64,000 bases of DNA, taken from Bradyrhizobium sp. BR13661 (GTDB lineage: Bacteria; Pseudomonadota; Alphaproteobacteria; Rhizobiales; Xanthobacteraceae). The position numbers and the translations under genes were made by a program. The DNA lies in NCBI RefSeq assembly GCF_029892425.1, contig NZ_JARXWB010000024.1:62001-126000 (forward strand), read 5' to 3'. Of the stretch, positions 32,272 through 40,724 are shown piece by piece. The notes beneath the pieces were generated by a model. It saw only the letters and a program-made list of their open reading frames with translations. It did no database searches and was not told the DNA's origin. Each line of letters opens with the position of its first letter. Position 1 is the first letter of the stretch.

Positions 32272-32988
32272 GTGATGAAGAGCGCTTCGCAGGGAGCCCC
32301 CAATAACACGAAGCCCGCATCGCGCGCTTTGGATCCGAACGCCGGCCGCCAAGCGTTCGACGTTTACTTGAGGCGGCGCGTTCTGACAGAGAATACTCCG
32401 GAACTGCAGAGACTGAGTGTCGAGCTCTTCAGATTGCTTGGTTGCGGCGTGCCGGTGACGCGCGAGCAACTCGGCATCGGGTGCGACCTTCCAACGGAAC
32501 GCATCGACCAGCTTCTGCTCGAATTCCCGCCGACAAACTTTGGATTCGATGAACATGGACAGGTCATTGCATTTGGAGGCCTGAGCCTCGTTCCGACGCA
32601 CCATCGCTTCCACACGGAAGACGCCGGGCTCTATACCTGGTGCGCTTTTGACGCGCTTTTTCTTCCGGAAATTCTCGGCAAGCCGGCGACCTTGGTCACG
32701 CACTGCCCCGGATCCGGGACCCAACTTACCGTCGAGCTGGCACCCGGCCAGTTGCGCTCGACGCCGCCATCCGGCTGCGTGATGTCGATCGTCGCGCCGG
32801 ATAGCGACGCTTGCTGCGTCAATCTCCGAAGCGCGTTCTGCGACCACGTCAACCTGTTCAAGGACGAACGGACATTCACGGCCTGGTCGCAAGCCCGGCA
32901 GGAAGCACATGTAACGCTTCCGGAAGCGCAGATCTTTGCTCGGCAAAGAAACCCGGTGCGGTACCCCGATGTCGACTTGAGCGCCTGA
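32272..32988 (+). CDS. merB: MerB organomercurial lyase
   Basis: This 238-residue protein has the MerB catalytic residues: Cys124 and Asp127 in YTWCAFDALFLP and Cys190 in SAFCDHVNLF, matching Cys96, Asp99 and Cys159 of the classical enzyme. It splits carbon-mercury bonds by protonolysis and releases Hg(II) for MerA. The N-terminus is about 28 residues longer than in plasmid MerB proteins (MMKSASQGAPNNTKPASRA). Its own MerR-type promoter lies upstream. It is separate from merTPA, which has another promoter about 200 nt downstream. Confidence 0.92.
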   Translation: MMKSASQGAPNNTKPASRALDPNAGRQAFDVYLRRRVLTENTPELQRLSVELFRLLGCGVPVTREQLGIGCDLPTERIDQLLLEFPPTNFGFDEHGQVIAFGGLSLVPTHHRFHTEDAGLYTWCAFDALFLPEILGKPATLVTHCPGSGTQLTVELAPGQLRSTPPSGCVMSIVAPDSDACCVNLRSAFCDHVNLFKDERTFTAWSQARQEAHVTLPEAQIFARQRNPVRYPDVDLSA

Positions 32989-33133
32989 CACGCCGCTGAA
33001 CTGGCATTGATGAAGACGCAGAGGATGCTGTAGGCCAATGAATATGCCGTAGTAGTCCGTCGAGTAGGGTTCAAGCGCAATTTCCTTGAGGCGCCGCCTC
33101 ACAAAACCGTGTTGGCGGTTCCGAAAGTTCCGC

Positions 33134-33164
33134 TTGAACCTGTACTTGCTACAGGCCCCATAAC
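33134..33164 (+). promoter_or_regulatory. MerR-type promoter before merT
   Basis: TTGAAC is followed by the palindrome CCTGTACTTGCTACAGG (33139-33155) and CATAAC after a 19-nt spacer. It has the same layout as the merB promoter and lies about 30 nt before merT. Confidence 0.62.
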
Positions 33165-33193
33165 ACTACAAGGCGTCACGGAGGGCGCAGCAC

Positions 33194-33613
33194 ATGGACA
33201 AAATAGTGCAACAAAACTTCACTGGCGCAACGCCCTCCTCGCGTGAGGCCGATCGGGGGGATTCGTCGACCCGGACGGCCCGGCTGGCCTCTGTTGGCGG
33301 AATTTTGGCGGCGCTGGGCGCGGCATCGTGCTGCGTGGTACCATTTGCTCTTTTCACGCTCGGAATCAGCGGAGCCTGGATCAGCAACCTGACCGCGCTT
33401 GAACCCTATCAGCCGATTTTCGCCGTGGTTACCTTCGCCTTCCTCGGTTACGGGTTCTACCTCGTCTATCGCAAGCCCAAGGTGGACTGTGCCGAAGATT
33501 CCTACTGCGCCAAGCCGCGTTCCGGACGTACGGCCAAGATCGGCCTTTGGGTCGCCACCGTTCTGGTGATCGTGGCACTCGGCTTTCCAAAAATCGCACC
33601 GTTATTTCTTTAG
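33194..33613 (+). CDS. merT: MerT mercuric ion transporter
   Basis: This 139-residue inner-membrane protein has three hydrophobic helices and a Cys-Cys pair in the first (LGAASCCVVPFALFTLGISG). A second Cys pair sits in the cytoplasmic loop (VDCAEDSYCAK). This is the MerT pattern: Hg(II) passes from MerP to the first pair, then to the loop pair and to MerA. A 30-residue polar N-terminal extension precedes the first helix. Start ATG at 33194 has a GGAGG ribosome site. It is first in merT-merP-merA. Confidence 0.9.
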   Translation: MDKIVQQNFTGATPSSREADRGDSSTRTARLASVGGILAALGAASCCVVPFALFTLGISGAWISNLTALEPYQPIFAVVTFAFLGYGFYLVYRKPKVDCAEDSYCAKPRSGRTAKIGLWVATVLVIVALGFPKIAPLFL

Positions 33614-33650
33614 TCTGTTGCCCAATCCAGAATCCAAAAGGAGAGAGATC

Positions 33651-33947
33651 ATGATTCGTATCAGGATCGCCGCCGCTGCCCTCGCCATGGCGCTATCGCC
33701 GCTCGTCGCTCAGGCCGCTGAAAAGACTGTTGTCCTCAATGTCGATAACGCCACCTGCGAACTCTGCGCGCCGATCGTCAAGAAGACGCTGTCGCGGGTA
33801 AAGGGCGTCACAGCGGTCCAGGTCAAGGAAGCCAACGCGAACGCGAGCGCCGTCGCGACCGTCACCTTCGACGATGCGACCGCCGATGTTCCTACGCTGA
33901 TCGCAGCGGCCACGAACGCCGGCTACCCCGCACACGTCAAGAACTGA
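33651..33947 (+). CDS. merP: MerP periplasmic mercury-binding protein
   Basis: This 98-residue protein has a signal peptide (MIRIRIAAAALAMALSPLVAQA) and one HMA domain with the metal motif TCELCAPIVKK (Cys36, Cys39). MerP normally has TCxxC; the CELC version is common outside the gamma group. It captures Hg(II) and delivers it to MerT. The start follows an AGGAGAG ribosome site. The gene is 38 nt after merT and 146 nt before merA, with a conspicuous inverted repeat in that gap. Confidence 0.92.
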   Translation: MIRIRIAAAALAMALSPLVAQAAEKTVVLNVDNATCELCAPIVKKTLSRVKGVTAVQVKEANANASAVATVTFDDATADVPTLIAAATNAGYPAHVKN

Positions 33948-33954
33948 AAACCCC

Positions 33955-34016
33955 GTTTGGCTCGCCAAAAAGTAAAGGACGCTTCCGACAGCGGGCGCTC
34001 GGCTGGCGAGCCAAAC
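33955..34016. repeat. 13-bp perfect inverted repeat between merP and merA
   Basis: GTTTGGCTCGCCA (33955-33967) pairs exactly with TGGCGAGCCAAAC (34004-34016) over a 36-nt loop, 8 nt after the merP stop. In RNA it could form a stable stem that protects merTP message or partly ends transcription. It could also be a remnant of a small inserted repeat. No T run follows. Confidence 0.6.
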
Positions 34017-34093
34017 GATTCCAAATAAGGTGGAGCGCCGTCCGTCGGCGAACGCGGCTTTCTCCGATCTAATTCAGTATCAGGAGTTTCACG

Positions 34094-35530
34094 ATGACCG
34101 TTGGTGACTGTTGCGCTTCCGACGCGCCGAAAGCGAATGGCGGATATGATCTTGCCGTCATCGGCGCTGGCTCGGCCGGCTTCTCGGCCGCAATTGCCGC
34201 AGCGGAGCTTGGCGCCAATGTTGCGCTCGTCGGGCACGGGATGATCGGGGGCACCTGCGTCAATGTAGGCTGCGTCCCGTCGAAAACCATGATCCGTGCA
34301 GTCGAGGCAGTTCATCACGCGGAAACCGCATCGCGCTTTGCCGGCATCCGGACGGATGGCGGAATCGCGGACTGGGCCGCGGTCGTGCGGCAGAAGGATG
34401 AATTGGTGTCGTCGTTGCGGCAGGCGAAGTATTTCGATCTGCTGCCGAGCTACAACACGGTCGCTTATCGGGAAGGCCGGGCCCGGTTGACAAACGACGG
34501 CGTGATGGTGAACGGTGAGCCGATCAAGGTAGGCAAGGTCATCATCGCGACCGGCGCCGCTGCGGCGATGCCATCGATCCCGGGGATCGAAAATGTGCCG
34601 TATCTGACGAGCACGACGGCCCTAGAACTCGAGAAACTGCCGAAGTCCCTGCTGGTGATCGGCGGCGGTTACATCGGCTGCGAGCTCGGCCAGATGTTCG
34701 CCCGCGCCGGCGTCAAGGTGACGATCGCGGTACGCCGCCGTTTGTTGCCGGATGCGGAGCCGGAAATCAGCACCGCACTGACCAAATATTTCACCGAGGA
34801 AGGCATCGCCGTTCGCGAGGGGCTCTCATACCGGGAGATCCAACAAGCGCCGATGGGCATCGCGCTTTTGGTTTCAGCCCATGGCCGCGCCGAGACGATC
34901 ACGGCCGAGCGTGTCCTCATCACGACCGGACGCCGGCCCAACACCGACGACCTCGGGCTTGCGGAAAGCGGTGTCGAACTTCTTTCGAACGGCGGTATCA
35001 ACGTCGATGACCGCATGCGCACCTCAAAGCTTGGCGTCTATGCCGCCGGCGACGTCACCGGGCGCGATCAATTTGTCTACATGGCGGCTTACGGCGCCAG
35101 GATCGCGGCGGAGAACGCACTCAACGGCAACAGGAAACCCTACGATGCGACCGCCATGCCGGCAGTGGTGTTCACCGATCCGCAAGTTGCCAGCGTTGGC
35201 TTGACGGAAGCCGAAGCCGGCGCTCGAGGCTTAAAGGTAAAGACCTCTACTCTCGATCTGAAGTATGTTCCCCGCGCGCTGGCCGCGCGCGACACCCGCG
35301 GCCTGATCAAACTGGTCGCCGAGGCAAGTAGCGGACGGCTTCTTGGTGCGCACATCCTTGCGCCCGAGGGAGCAGATAGCATTCAGACCGCGGTGCTCGC
35401 GATCAAATGCGGCCTGACGGTCGAGCAACTCGCCGAGACGATCTTCCCCTATCTCACGACAGTCGAGGGATTGAAGCTTGCCGCGCAGACCTTCACTAAG
35501 GATGTCGCCAAGCTGTCCTGCTGTGCCTGA
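34094..35530 (+). CDS. merA: MerA mercuric reductase
   Basis: This 478-residue flavoprotein disulphide reductase reduces Hg(II) to Hg(0) with NADPH. Visible are the FAD motif (LAVIGAGSAGFSAAIAAAELG), the active-site pair GGTCVNVGCVPSK (Cys55, Cys60), the NADPH site (LLVIGGGYIGCELGQ), AAGDVTGRDQFVYMAAYGA and the C-terminal Cys pair that loads Hg (ending LSCCA). The N-terminal HMA domain of many MerA proteins is absent; only GDCCASDA precedes the core. A ribosome site (AGGAG) precedes the ATG. It is last in merTPA. Confidence 0.95.
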   Translation: MTVGDCCASDAPKANGGYDLAVIGAGSAGFSAAIAAAELGANVALVGHGMIGGTCVNVGCVPSKTMIRAVEAVHHAETASRFAGIRTDGGIADWAAVVRQKDELVSSLRQAKYFDLLPSYNTVAYREGRARLTNDGVMVNGEPIKVGKVIIATGAAAAMPSIPGIENVPYLTSTTALELEKLPKSLLVIGGGYIGCELGQMFARAGVKVTIAVRRRLLPDAEPEISTALTKYFTEEGIAVREGLSYREIQQAPMGIALLVSAHGRAETITAERVLITTGRRPNTDDLGLAESGVELLSNGGINVDDRMRTSKLGVYAAGDVTGRDQFVYMAAYGARIAAENALNGNRKPYDATAMPAVVFTDPQVASVGLTEAEAGARGLKVKTSTLDLKYVPRALAARDTRGLIKLVAEASSGRLLGAHILAPEGADSIQTAVLAIKCGLTVEQLAETIFPYLTTVEGLKLAAQTFTKDVAKLSCCA

Positions 35531-36511
35531 TAGAGCAGCGCGTCGGCCGGGTCCATCGCAGAACCTGATTGGCGGCGAACCTGTGCGGCTGATCGGCGTG
35601 GCCGACATCGGCGCCGGCCGGCCACATAAGTTCACATGGTTGAATACATGATCCGCGGACACGTAAAGCGCGGCACCGGCATCATCAAAATCGGAGTGGA
35701 TCGTCACCGAGGTTCTGGAACTCAGGATTATCGACGATAAACTCTGGCAGGCGGTGAAAGCGCGTCAGAGCGAGATCGCCGACAAATATGTCAATGTCAT
35801 CGAGACGGTGCGTGAGGCACAGTCGAACCGGCTGAACGGCTTGCACCGACCGAAGTCGCTGTTTTCCGGGTTGATCTATTGCGGCGTTTGCGGCGGCCCC
35901 TACTCGCTGCGCGGCCAGGACCGCTATGCCTGTGCGGCCCGTGTTACCAACGGCTCCTGCACGAACAGCCGCACGATCGCACAGGCTGACCTTGAGCAGC
36001 GCGTGCTCGCCGGCTCCAGGACCGGATGATGGCGCCGCAGATGGCAGCTGAGGCAATACGCGCTTACGCGGAGGAGACGAACGGGCTTAACCGCGAACGC
36101 CGCGCTAGTGGCGAGGGTCACCGCTCGGAGTTGGCGAAGATCCAGCGCACCTTGAAGCAAATGCTGAGTGTGATTGAAGGAGGCGGCCACACGCGCGGCA
36201 TGACCGATCGCATGCGCGAATTGGAGGCCCGCGAGGACGTGCTGAAGGAAACTCTAGCGCAGGTGCCGGCAGATATTCCGGACATCCATCCGAACGTGTC
36301 GTGTGTCTATCGGATGAAGGTCGAGCGACTGGCGGAGGCGCTCAACAACCCCGAGGATCGTGGTGAGGCAGCGGAAGCAATCCGGGGGCTGGTTGAGAAA
36401 ATTACGCTGCGCCCTGGCCCGAACCGCGGCGAAATCGACGCCACCTTACACGGCGAATTGGGCACGATCCTTGGCTGGATCGAAGCGCAAGTCATTGGAA
36501 AGACTCGGAAA

Positions 36512-36549
36512 CGCGACACTCCCGCAGCTTTCGCTGCGGGAGTGTCGCG
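36512..36549. repeat. 17-bp perfect hairpin at the recombinase remnant's 3' end
   Basis: CGCGACACTCCCGCAGC pairs exactly with GCTGCGGGAGTGTCGCG around a TTTC loop. It lies inside the last codons of the recombinase remnant. It may act as a bidirectional terminator or be part of a recombination site. Confidence 0.65.
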
Positions 36550-36550
36550 A

Positions 36551-36572
36551 GCGGGGACAGGATTTGAACCTG
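36551..36572 (-). other. tRNA T-arm-like fragment
   Basis: The minus strand reads CAGG-TTCAAAT-CCTG followed by TCCCCGC: a T stem, a 7-nt T loop and an acceptor-like end. No D arm or anticodon arm is found upstream, so it is not a tRNA gene. Similar stretches often end recombinase genes, where they look like attachment-site relics. Confidence 0.4.
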
Positions 36573-36627
36573 GGATTTCACGCAGTGAGTAAGACCTGAA
36601 ACAATTAGTACGGAGAAGTCGGCGCGA

Positions 36628-37809
36628 TCAGCGTTCTCGTTGCTGAATTCTCACGCGCTCGCCGTTCCGGGCTTGCAGAGCATCACCTTTATCGCCTTCC
36701 GATCGATGACGGTCCTGAGCTGGTTCCATGACGGTTGCTCGGCCGAATGAGTGTCCTTGCCCAAGATGGTGTGCGATCCGTTCCCTCGCCGCTTCCATGA
36801 TGCTGTGACGCGCGCGTAAATCCTTGGGAAACGCGCGCTCCAAGGCTTTCTCGATGATAACCATTTGCGACTGCGCCGTCACCAGATCGGGTTCACGGGC
36901 GGCTGTCTGCCGATCTGCCGCGCGAAATTTCTCAGCAGTCACCTGCCAACGATTGCGCGGCATCTGACGCTGTTCGATATGTGCATGCCCACTGGTGGCG
37001 TCGATCACCCTGATCTCTTTTGTGACGCGCTCGACACCGTCCCGGCGCACGTGAACGCGATCACCGGGCTTCGCGTTGCTGTCGGCCGTCGCCTTTTCAA
37101 GACCCACGCCCCACACTTGATGCTGGCGGCCATTGTCGAGCTCGAGAGCAACATAAGTGGTCGCTTCGGCATCGGTACGATTGCGGTAAGGTGCCTGACC
37201 GACCTCGATCAGGCGTCCGGATATGCCCTTGTCGTAGTCAAACTTATCCGCGCGCTCTCCTTTATCGGAAGCCCAACGAGCCTCGACTTCCGGGGTGCCC
37301 GAATGGGCCCGGTCCCAGACTTCTCGCCGATCAGCAAGGGTCTGTCGGTCAAGCTCAGTTGGCTGATAACCCTGAACCTCTAGTCCGCGCGCGCCGGCTT
37401 CAAGCCAGGCCTCGCGCCGGAATTCCACGGAGCCGCGGACCTGGAGAGAATCCCATTGCCGATGTTGCGCCACGCTGACCATGTCGCGGATCACTTCGGC
37501 CGCCGCCAGACGCGTGACCAGGCGGTCGTCGGTGACCTTGAAAGCGAGATACTCGCCGCGCTCGTCGGCATAAAGCCGCGCCTCGCCGGCTGGCCGATCT
37601 TTTCCGGGCTCATTGGTCACCACATAATATTTGCGCCGGATACGATCGGGCAGCGCATCGCCACCGACCATCGCGGAGGGTGATTTGTCCGACGTCGTCG
37701 CCCGACCCTCGCCTGATTTGTCTGCATTGGGATCGCGACCGGCGCGATCCTGCCGTTTGAGGCTAAAGTCCTCGCCGCCGTCAAGCGTGCCGTTCATGTT
37801 GCCGTCCAT
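36628..37809 (-). CDS. LPD7-domain protein of the conjugation operon
   Basis: This 393-residue protein has, at about residues 58-155, KYYVVTNEPGKDRPAGEARLYADERGEYLAFKV ... DMVSVAQHRQWDSLQVRGSVEFRREAWLEAGARGLEVQGY. This resembles the large polyvalent protein domain 7 found at the end of many relaxases. The rest is charged, with no relaxase His cluster. A DNA-processing role in transfer is inferred. It overlaps the coupling-protein gene by 29 nt and is the last gene of the leftward transfer operon. Confidence 0.65.
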   Translation of the reverse strand: MDGNMNGTLDGGEDFSLKRQDRAGRDPNADKSGEGRATTSDKSPSAMVGGDALPDRIRRKYYVVTNEPGKDRPAGEARLYADERGEYLAFKVTDDRLVTRLAAAEVIRDMVSVAQHRQWDSLQVRGSVEFRREAWLEAGARGLEVQGYQPTELDRQTLADRREVWDRAHSGTPEVEARWASDKGERADKFDYDKGISGRLIEVGQAPYRNRTDAEATTYVALELDNGRQHQVWGVGLEKATADSNAKPGDRVHVRRDGVERVTKEIRVIDATSGHAHIEQRQMPRNRWQVTAEKFRAADRQTAAREPDLVTAQSQMVIIEKALERAFPKDLRARHSIMEAARERIAHHLGQGHSFGRATVMEPAQDRHRSEGDKGDALQARNGERVRIQQRER

Positions 37810-39727
37810 TCTGCTTCCGGCTTGGCCGTCGCGCCAGTGGGAGGGCCTGAGCGTCGATGTAATTCAAGGTCCAGGCTTTCATGTCGTCCTCGGACAGCCC
37901 TTCAAGATCCACATCCACATCGCCGAAATCGAAACTGGCATTTGCGGGAATTGTGGAGGGGTCCGCCACTTCCTCGTCGGTCATCGGCCGCGTGCGAAAT
38001 ACCGCGCGCAGTTCGGCGACCTCGGAGCGAAGCTCCTTGATTTCGGCGTCAAGCAGCGCATTCGAACGGCCCTTGGGCATCTCCGGGACGGGTGCCGGTA
38101 GTAGACGTGTGAGGAACGCCTTGTCTTCGTAGTATACAATCTTGTCGGCAATGATGGGCGGAATGCCGGTGCCGAGGATGAAGGCCTTGGATTTTGCGAG
38201 CAGTTTGAGCTCTTGAGGAAGCATGAGCGCGCGACGATGCTCTGAGATCGTCTCGCTGGTCGAGCGCATCGCAAGTCCCTTTGGACCGCTGCGGCTGCGC
38301 GCTTTCACGGTGTCATAACCGATGCGCTCCGAAAGCTCATTAGCGATCTCCTGTTCCTTCGGCGCGAACACTACCTCGACGGCATGGTTGGTCATGAAGT
38401 TGCGGGCCGCATCGAGTCCATAGATTGCGCGTAGCTGCGCCGGGCTCTGAACCACGGTGAGCAGGCGGATGCCGTATCCGGCGATGAACGCGACCGATTT
38501 CGCCAGCACATTGACATTGCCCAGCGCTGGAAATTCGTCGAGCAGCAGCAAAACCTTGCGAGTGAGTTTGGGGTTCTGTTCCGGCAGCTCGCGGGTATTA
38601 AGATCGACCACCTGCTGAAAAAGCAGATTCAGAAGCGGCGCCATGCGGTCGAGATTGTCGGGCGTCACGCCGAGATAGATCGACATCGGCCGTTGCCGCA
38701 AGAGGCGCAAATCGAAATCGTTGGTAGATGTGGCTGCATCGATGCGATGGTTCAGCCACAGACCGAGCCTTGCGGTGACGGTCTTGCGCACCGAGTTCAT
38801 GGTGTTTTCGGAAGCGGCGAGGAAGTCGTTCAAGGCTGTTATGCAGTGTCGCGACAGTGGCGAAGGTCCGGACTTGCGAACGGCGATGATCTTCTCAAAA
38901 TGCGTCTTGAGGTCGGGAGCCGCGGACAGCTGGTGCAGGATTTCGCCGATCGTCAATGGCAAGCCCGGCGTTTCCGCGACATAGCCGCCGATTGCAACGA
39001 AGGCCGAGCGAGCCGCCTCGAACCAGAACGGATCGCCGCGGCTTTCGGCCGGAAACAACATCACAGCGATGCGCTGCAGATCGTCATAGAGATCCGCCGG
39101 ATCGCTGCGCACATAACCGAGAGGATTGTAGCGAGCGGTGCGACCGTTTTCCTCAAGCGGATCGAACAGATGGACCTCCTGACCATGGGCCGCCCGGAAT
39201 CCCGCTGAGCGATCCCAGTTCTCCTTCTTCACATCCAGCACAACAACCGAATCCGGCCAATTGAGCAGGTTCGGAATGACATAGCCGACGCCCTTGCCAG
39301 CGCGGGTCGGTGCGTAAACCAGGACGTGTTCGGAGCCGCCGAAACATAGCAGCGCACCGTCCTTGCGTCCGAGCAGGATGCCTTCAGCGGAACGCAAGCC
39401 CGCGGCCTTGATCTCCCGCTCTGAGGCAAAGCGCGCGCTGCCATGAAGAGGGAGCGGGCGTTCACGGAGGATAGCGCCGAGCATTCCGAACACCACAACG
39501 ACGCCGGCGAGCGTTGCCAACGTCAGCCAGCGGTCGAATCGCGGGTCGGCGCCGTAACGCGGCCATCCCGTGGCGATCTCCAACCAGTGGAATCCGCCGT
39601 CATGCAGCCGCAACCCGAGCAGCAGAACGTTGGAGGCGACCAGTAGGAACAACGCGCTGGCTGCAAGCGCGAGCGCGCTGCCGAACGCCGCCTTAGCTGA
39701 TGTGGTCGCGTTTGCGAACGGGGTCAT
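37781..39727 (-). CDS. virD4: VirD4/TraG-type coupling protein
   Basis: This 648-residue type IV coupling ATPase has two N-terminal transmembrane helices (ALALAASALFLLVASNVLLLG; LATLAGVVVVFGMLGAIL), Walker A VYAPTRAGKGVGYVIPN and Walker B LLLLDEFPALGN. It brings the relaxase-DNA complex to the secretion channel. The ATG at 39727 is chosen because it begins the membrane segment; it lies 35 nt inside the end of virB11. The C-terminus has a coiled-coil-like, acidic stretch (LLDAEIKELRSEVAELRAVF). Confidence 0.92.
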   Translation of the reverse strand: MTPFANATTSAKAAFGSALALAASALFLLVASNVLLLGLRLHDGGFHWLEIATGWPRYGADPRFDRWLTLATLAGVVVVFGMLGAILRERPLPLHGSARFASEREIKAAGLRSAEGILLGRKDGALLCFGGSEHVLVYAPTRAGKGVGYVIPNLLNWPDSVVVLDVKKENWDRSAGFRAAHGQEVHLFDPLEENGRTARYNPLGYVRSDPADLYDDLQRIAVMLFPAESRGDPFWFEAARSAFVAIGGYVAETPGLPLTIGEILHQLSAAPDLKTHFEKIIAVRKSGPSPLSRHCITALNDFLAASENTMNSVRKTVTARLGLWLNHRIDAATSTNDFDLRLLRQRPMSIYLGVTPDNLDRMAPLLNLLFQQVVDLNTRELPEQNPKLTRKVLLLLDEFPALGNVNVLAKSVAFIAGYGIRLLTVVQSPAQLRAIYGLDAARNFMTNHAVEVVFAPKEQEIANELSERIGYDTVKARSRSGPKGLAMRSTSETISEHRRALMLPQELKLLAKSKAFILGTGIPPIIADKIVYYEDKAFLTRLLPAPVPEMPKGRSNALLDAEIKELRSEVAELRAVFRTRPMTDEEVADPSTIPANASFDFGDVDVDLEGLSEDDMKAWTLNYIDAQALPLARRPSRKQNGRQHERHA

Positions 39728-40724
39728 AATAGATTTCCGTGATGCGGTAGCGGCCATCGCGCTTTTGCATCTGGACCACGACGTCGACCAGCAGCAGCAG
39801 CAGCGAGCGGATATCGTCGCGATGCAGATCGCGTCCCTCCGCGCTTTCCTTGACCAATAAGGTGAGTTGTTCGAAGGCGAGCCGGGCACTGTCGGCATGA
39901 ACCGTCGTGATCGACCCCGGATGTCCGGAATTCACGTTCCTCAGGTAGAAGAAGGCGGTCCCATCGCGCAGCTCCTGCAACAGGATCCGGTCGGGCCGCA
40001 TCCGCAGGCAGGATCCCAGCAGTTCGCGCGGTCCGACTTTCGCAAGACCCTGCCCGTCCTTGGCGTAGAGCAGCCGCACACAATTTTGATGCGGGATGAC
40101 AAGCTCGGCGGTGTCCTCGATGGCAATCAGACGTTCATGCGCCGGGATCGCCGCGATCAATGCCTTCGACAGCGTAGTCTTTCCCGAACCAGTCGCCCCG
40201 GAAATGATGATGTTGCGACGAGTTGAGACCGCAAGCTCTAGAAACTCGCGCCAGGCACCGGCTTCTTTCAGGGCGAGCAAGCGATGCTCGTCGGCCGTGA
40301 GGTCGTCACTGGCGGCGCGGACCTCATCGAACAGTTTTGTTCGCTCAAAGGCGTCCAGTGTCATTGTCAACACCGACGGCTTGCGGATCGTGAGACTGAC
40401 CATGCCGGCCGGCACCGCTGGCGGCACCACGATCTGGCAGCGCTCTTCGCCGATCAAGCTGGTCGAGACCACCGGGTGTTCCGGACCGATGTCCTGCCGC
40501 GTATGGCCGGCGGCAGCGGTCGCGAGATGCATAAGGTAAGCATGGGTGAGTGCTGGTGCTTCATGCCGGGTCCAGCCGCCAGGTCCTTCCACGAAAATCT
40601 CGCCGGGTCGGTTGACGACGATTTCGGTCAGGGTGTCATCCGCCAGATATGGCGCCAACGGCTCAAGATAGCGCGCCAGTACGAGGCGGCCGCCATCGCG
40701 TTCGATCGATGTGACCTCGCTCAT
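39693..40724 (-). CDS. virB11: VirB11 secretion ATPase
   Basis: This 343-residue hexameric ATPase has Walker A ISGATGSGKTTLSKAL (about 174-189), the Asp box (IAIEDTAEL) and the His box region (PGSITTVHADSARLAFEQLTLL). It powers pilus assembly and DNA transfer. The start ATG at 40724 overlaps the virB10 stop (ATGA). The open frame upstream continues into virB10 and is not used. Confidence 0.95.
   Translation of the reverse strand: MSEVTSIERDGGRLVLARYLEPLAPYLADDTLTEIVVNRPGEIFVEGPGGWTRHEAPALTHAYLMHLATAAAGHTRQDIGPEHPVVSTSLIGEERCQIVVPPAVPAGMVSLTIRKPSVLTMTLDAFERTKLFDEVRAASDDLTADEHRLLALKEAGAWREFLELAVSTRRNIIISGATGSGKTTLSKALIAAIPAHERLIAIEDTAELVIPHQNCVRLLYAKDGQGLAKVGPRELLGSCLRMRPDRILLQELRDGTAFFYLRNVNSGHPGSITTVHADSARLAFEQLTLLVKESAEGRDLHRDDIRSLLLLLVDVVVQMQKRDGRYRITEIYYDPVRKRDHIS

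Larger units (their letters stand above)
35685..36592 (+). pseudogene. C-terminal remnant of a large serine recombinase
   Basis: Recognisable recombinase sequence begins KSEWIVTEVLELRIIDDKLW and continues through VKARQSEIADKY. It passes into the zinc-ribbon domain LIYCGVCGGPYSLRGQDRYACAARV, then LEQRVLAG. A single missing base near 36012 shifts the frame; the next frame continues MMAPQMAAEAIRAYAEETNGLNRERR to the end at 36592. The N-terminal catalytic Ser domain is absent, replaced by unrelated sequence after merA. It cannot be active. It probably marks the edge of an older inserted element. Confidence 0.8.

Noticed and set aside
32038..33102. 354-residue minus-strand open frame over merB
   Set aside because: Shadow of merB; it would also run through two MerR-type promoters.
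36551..36572. Complete tRNA gene
   Set aside because: Only a T arm and an acceptor-like end are present; no D arm, anticodon arm or 5' acceptor strand can be found upstream.
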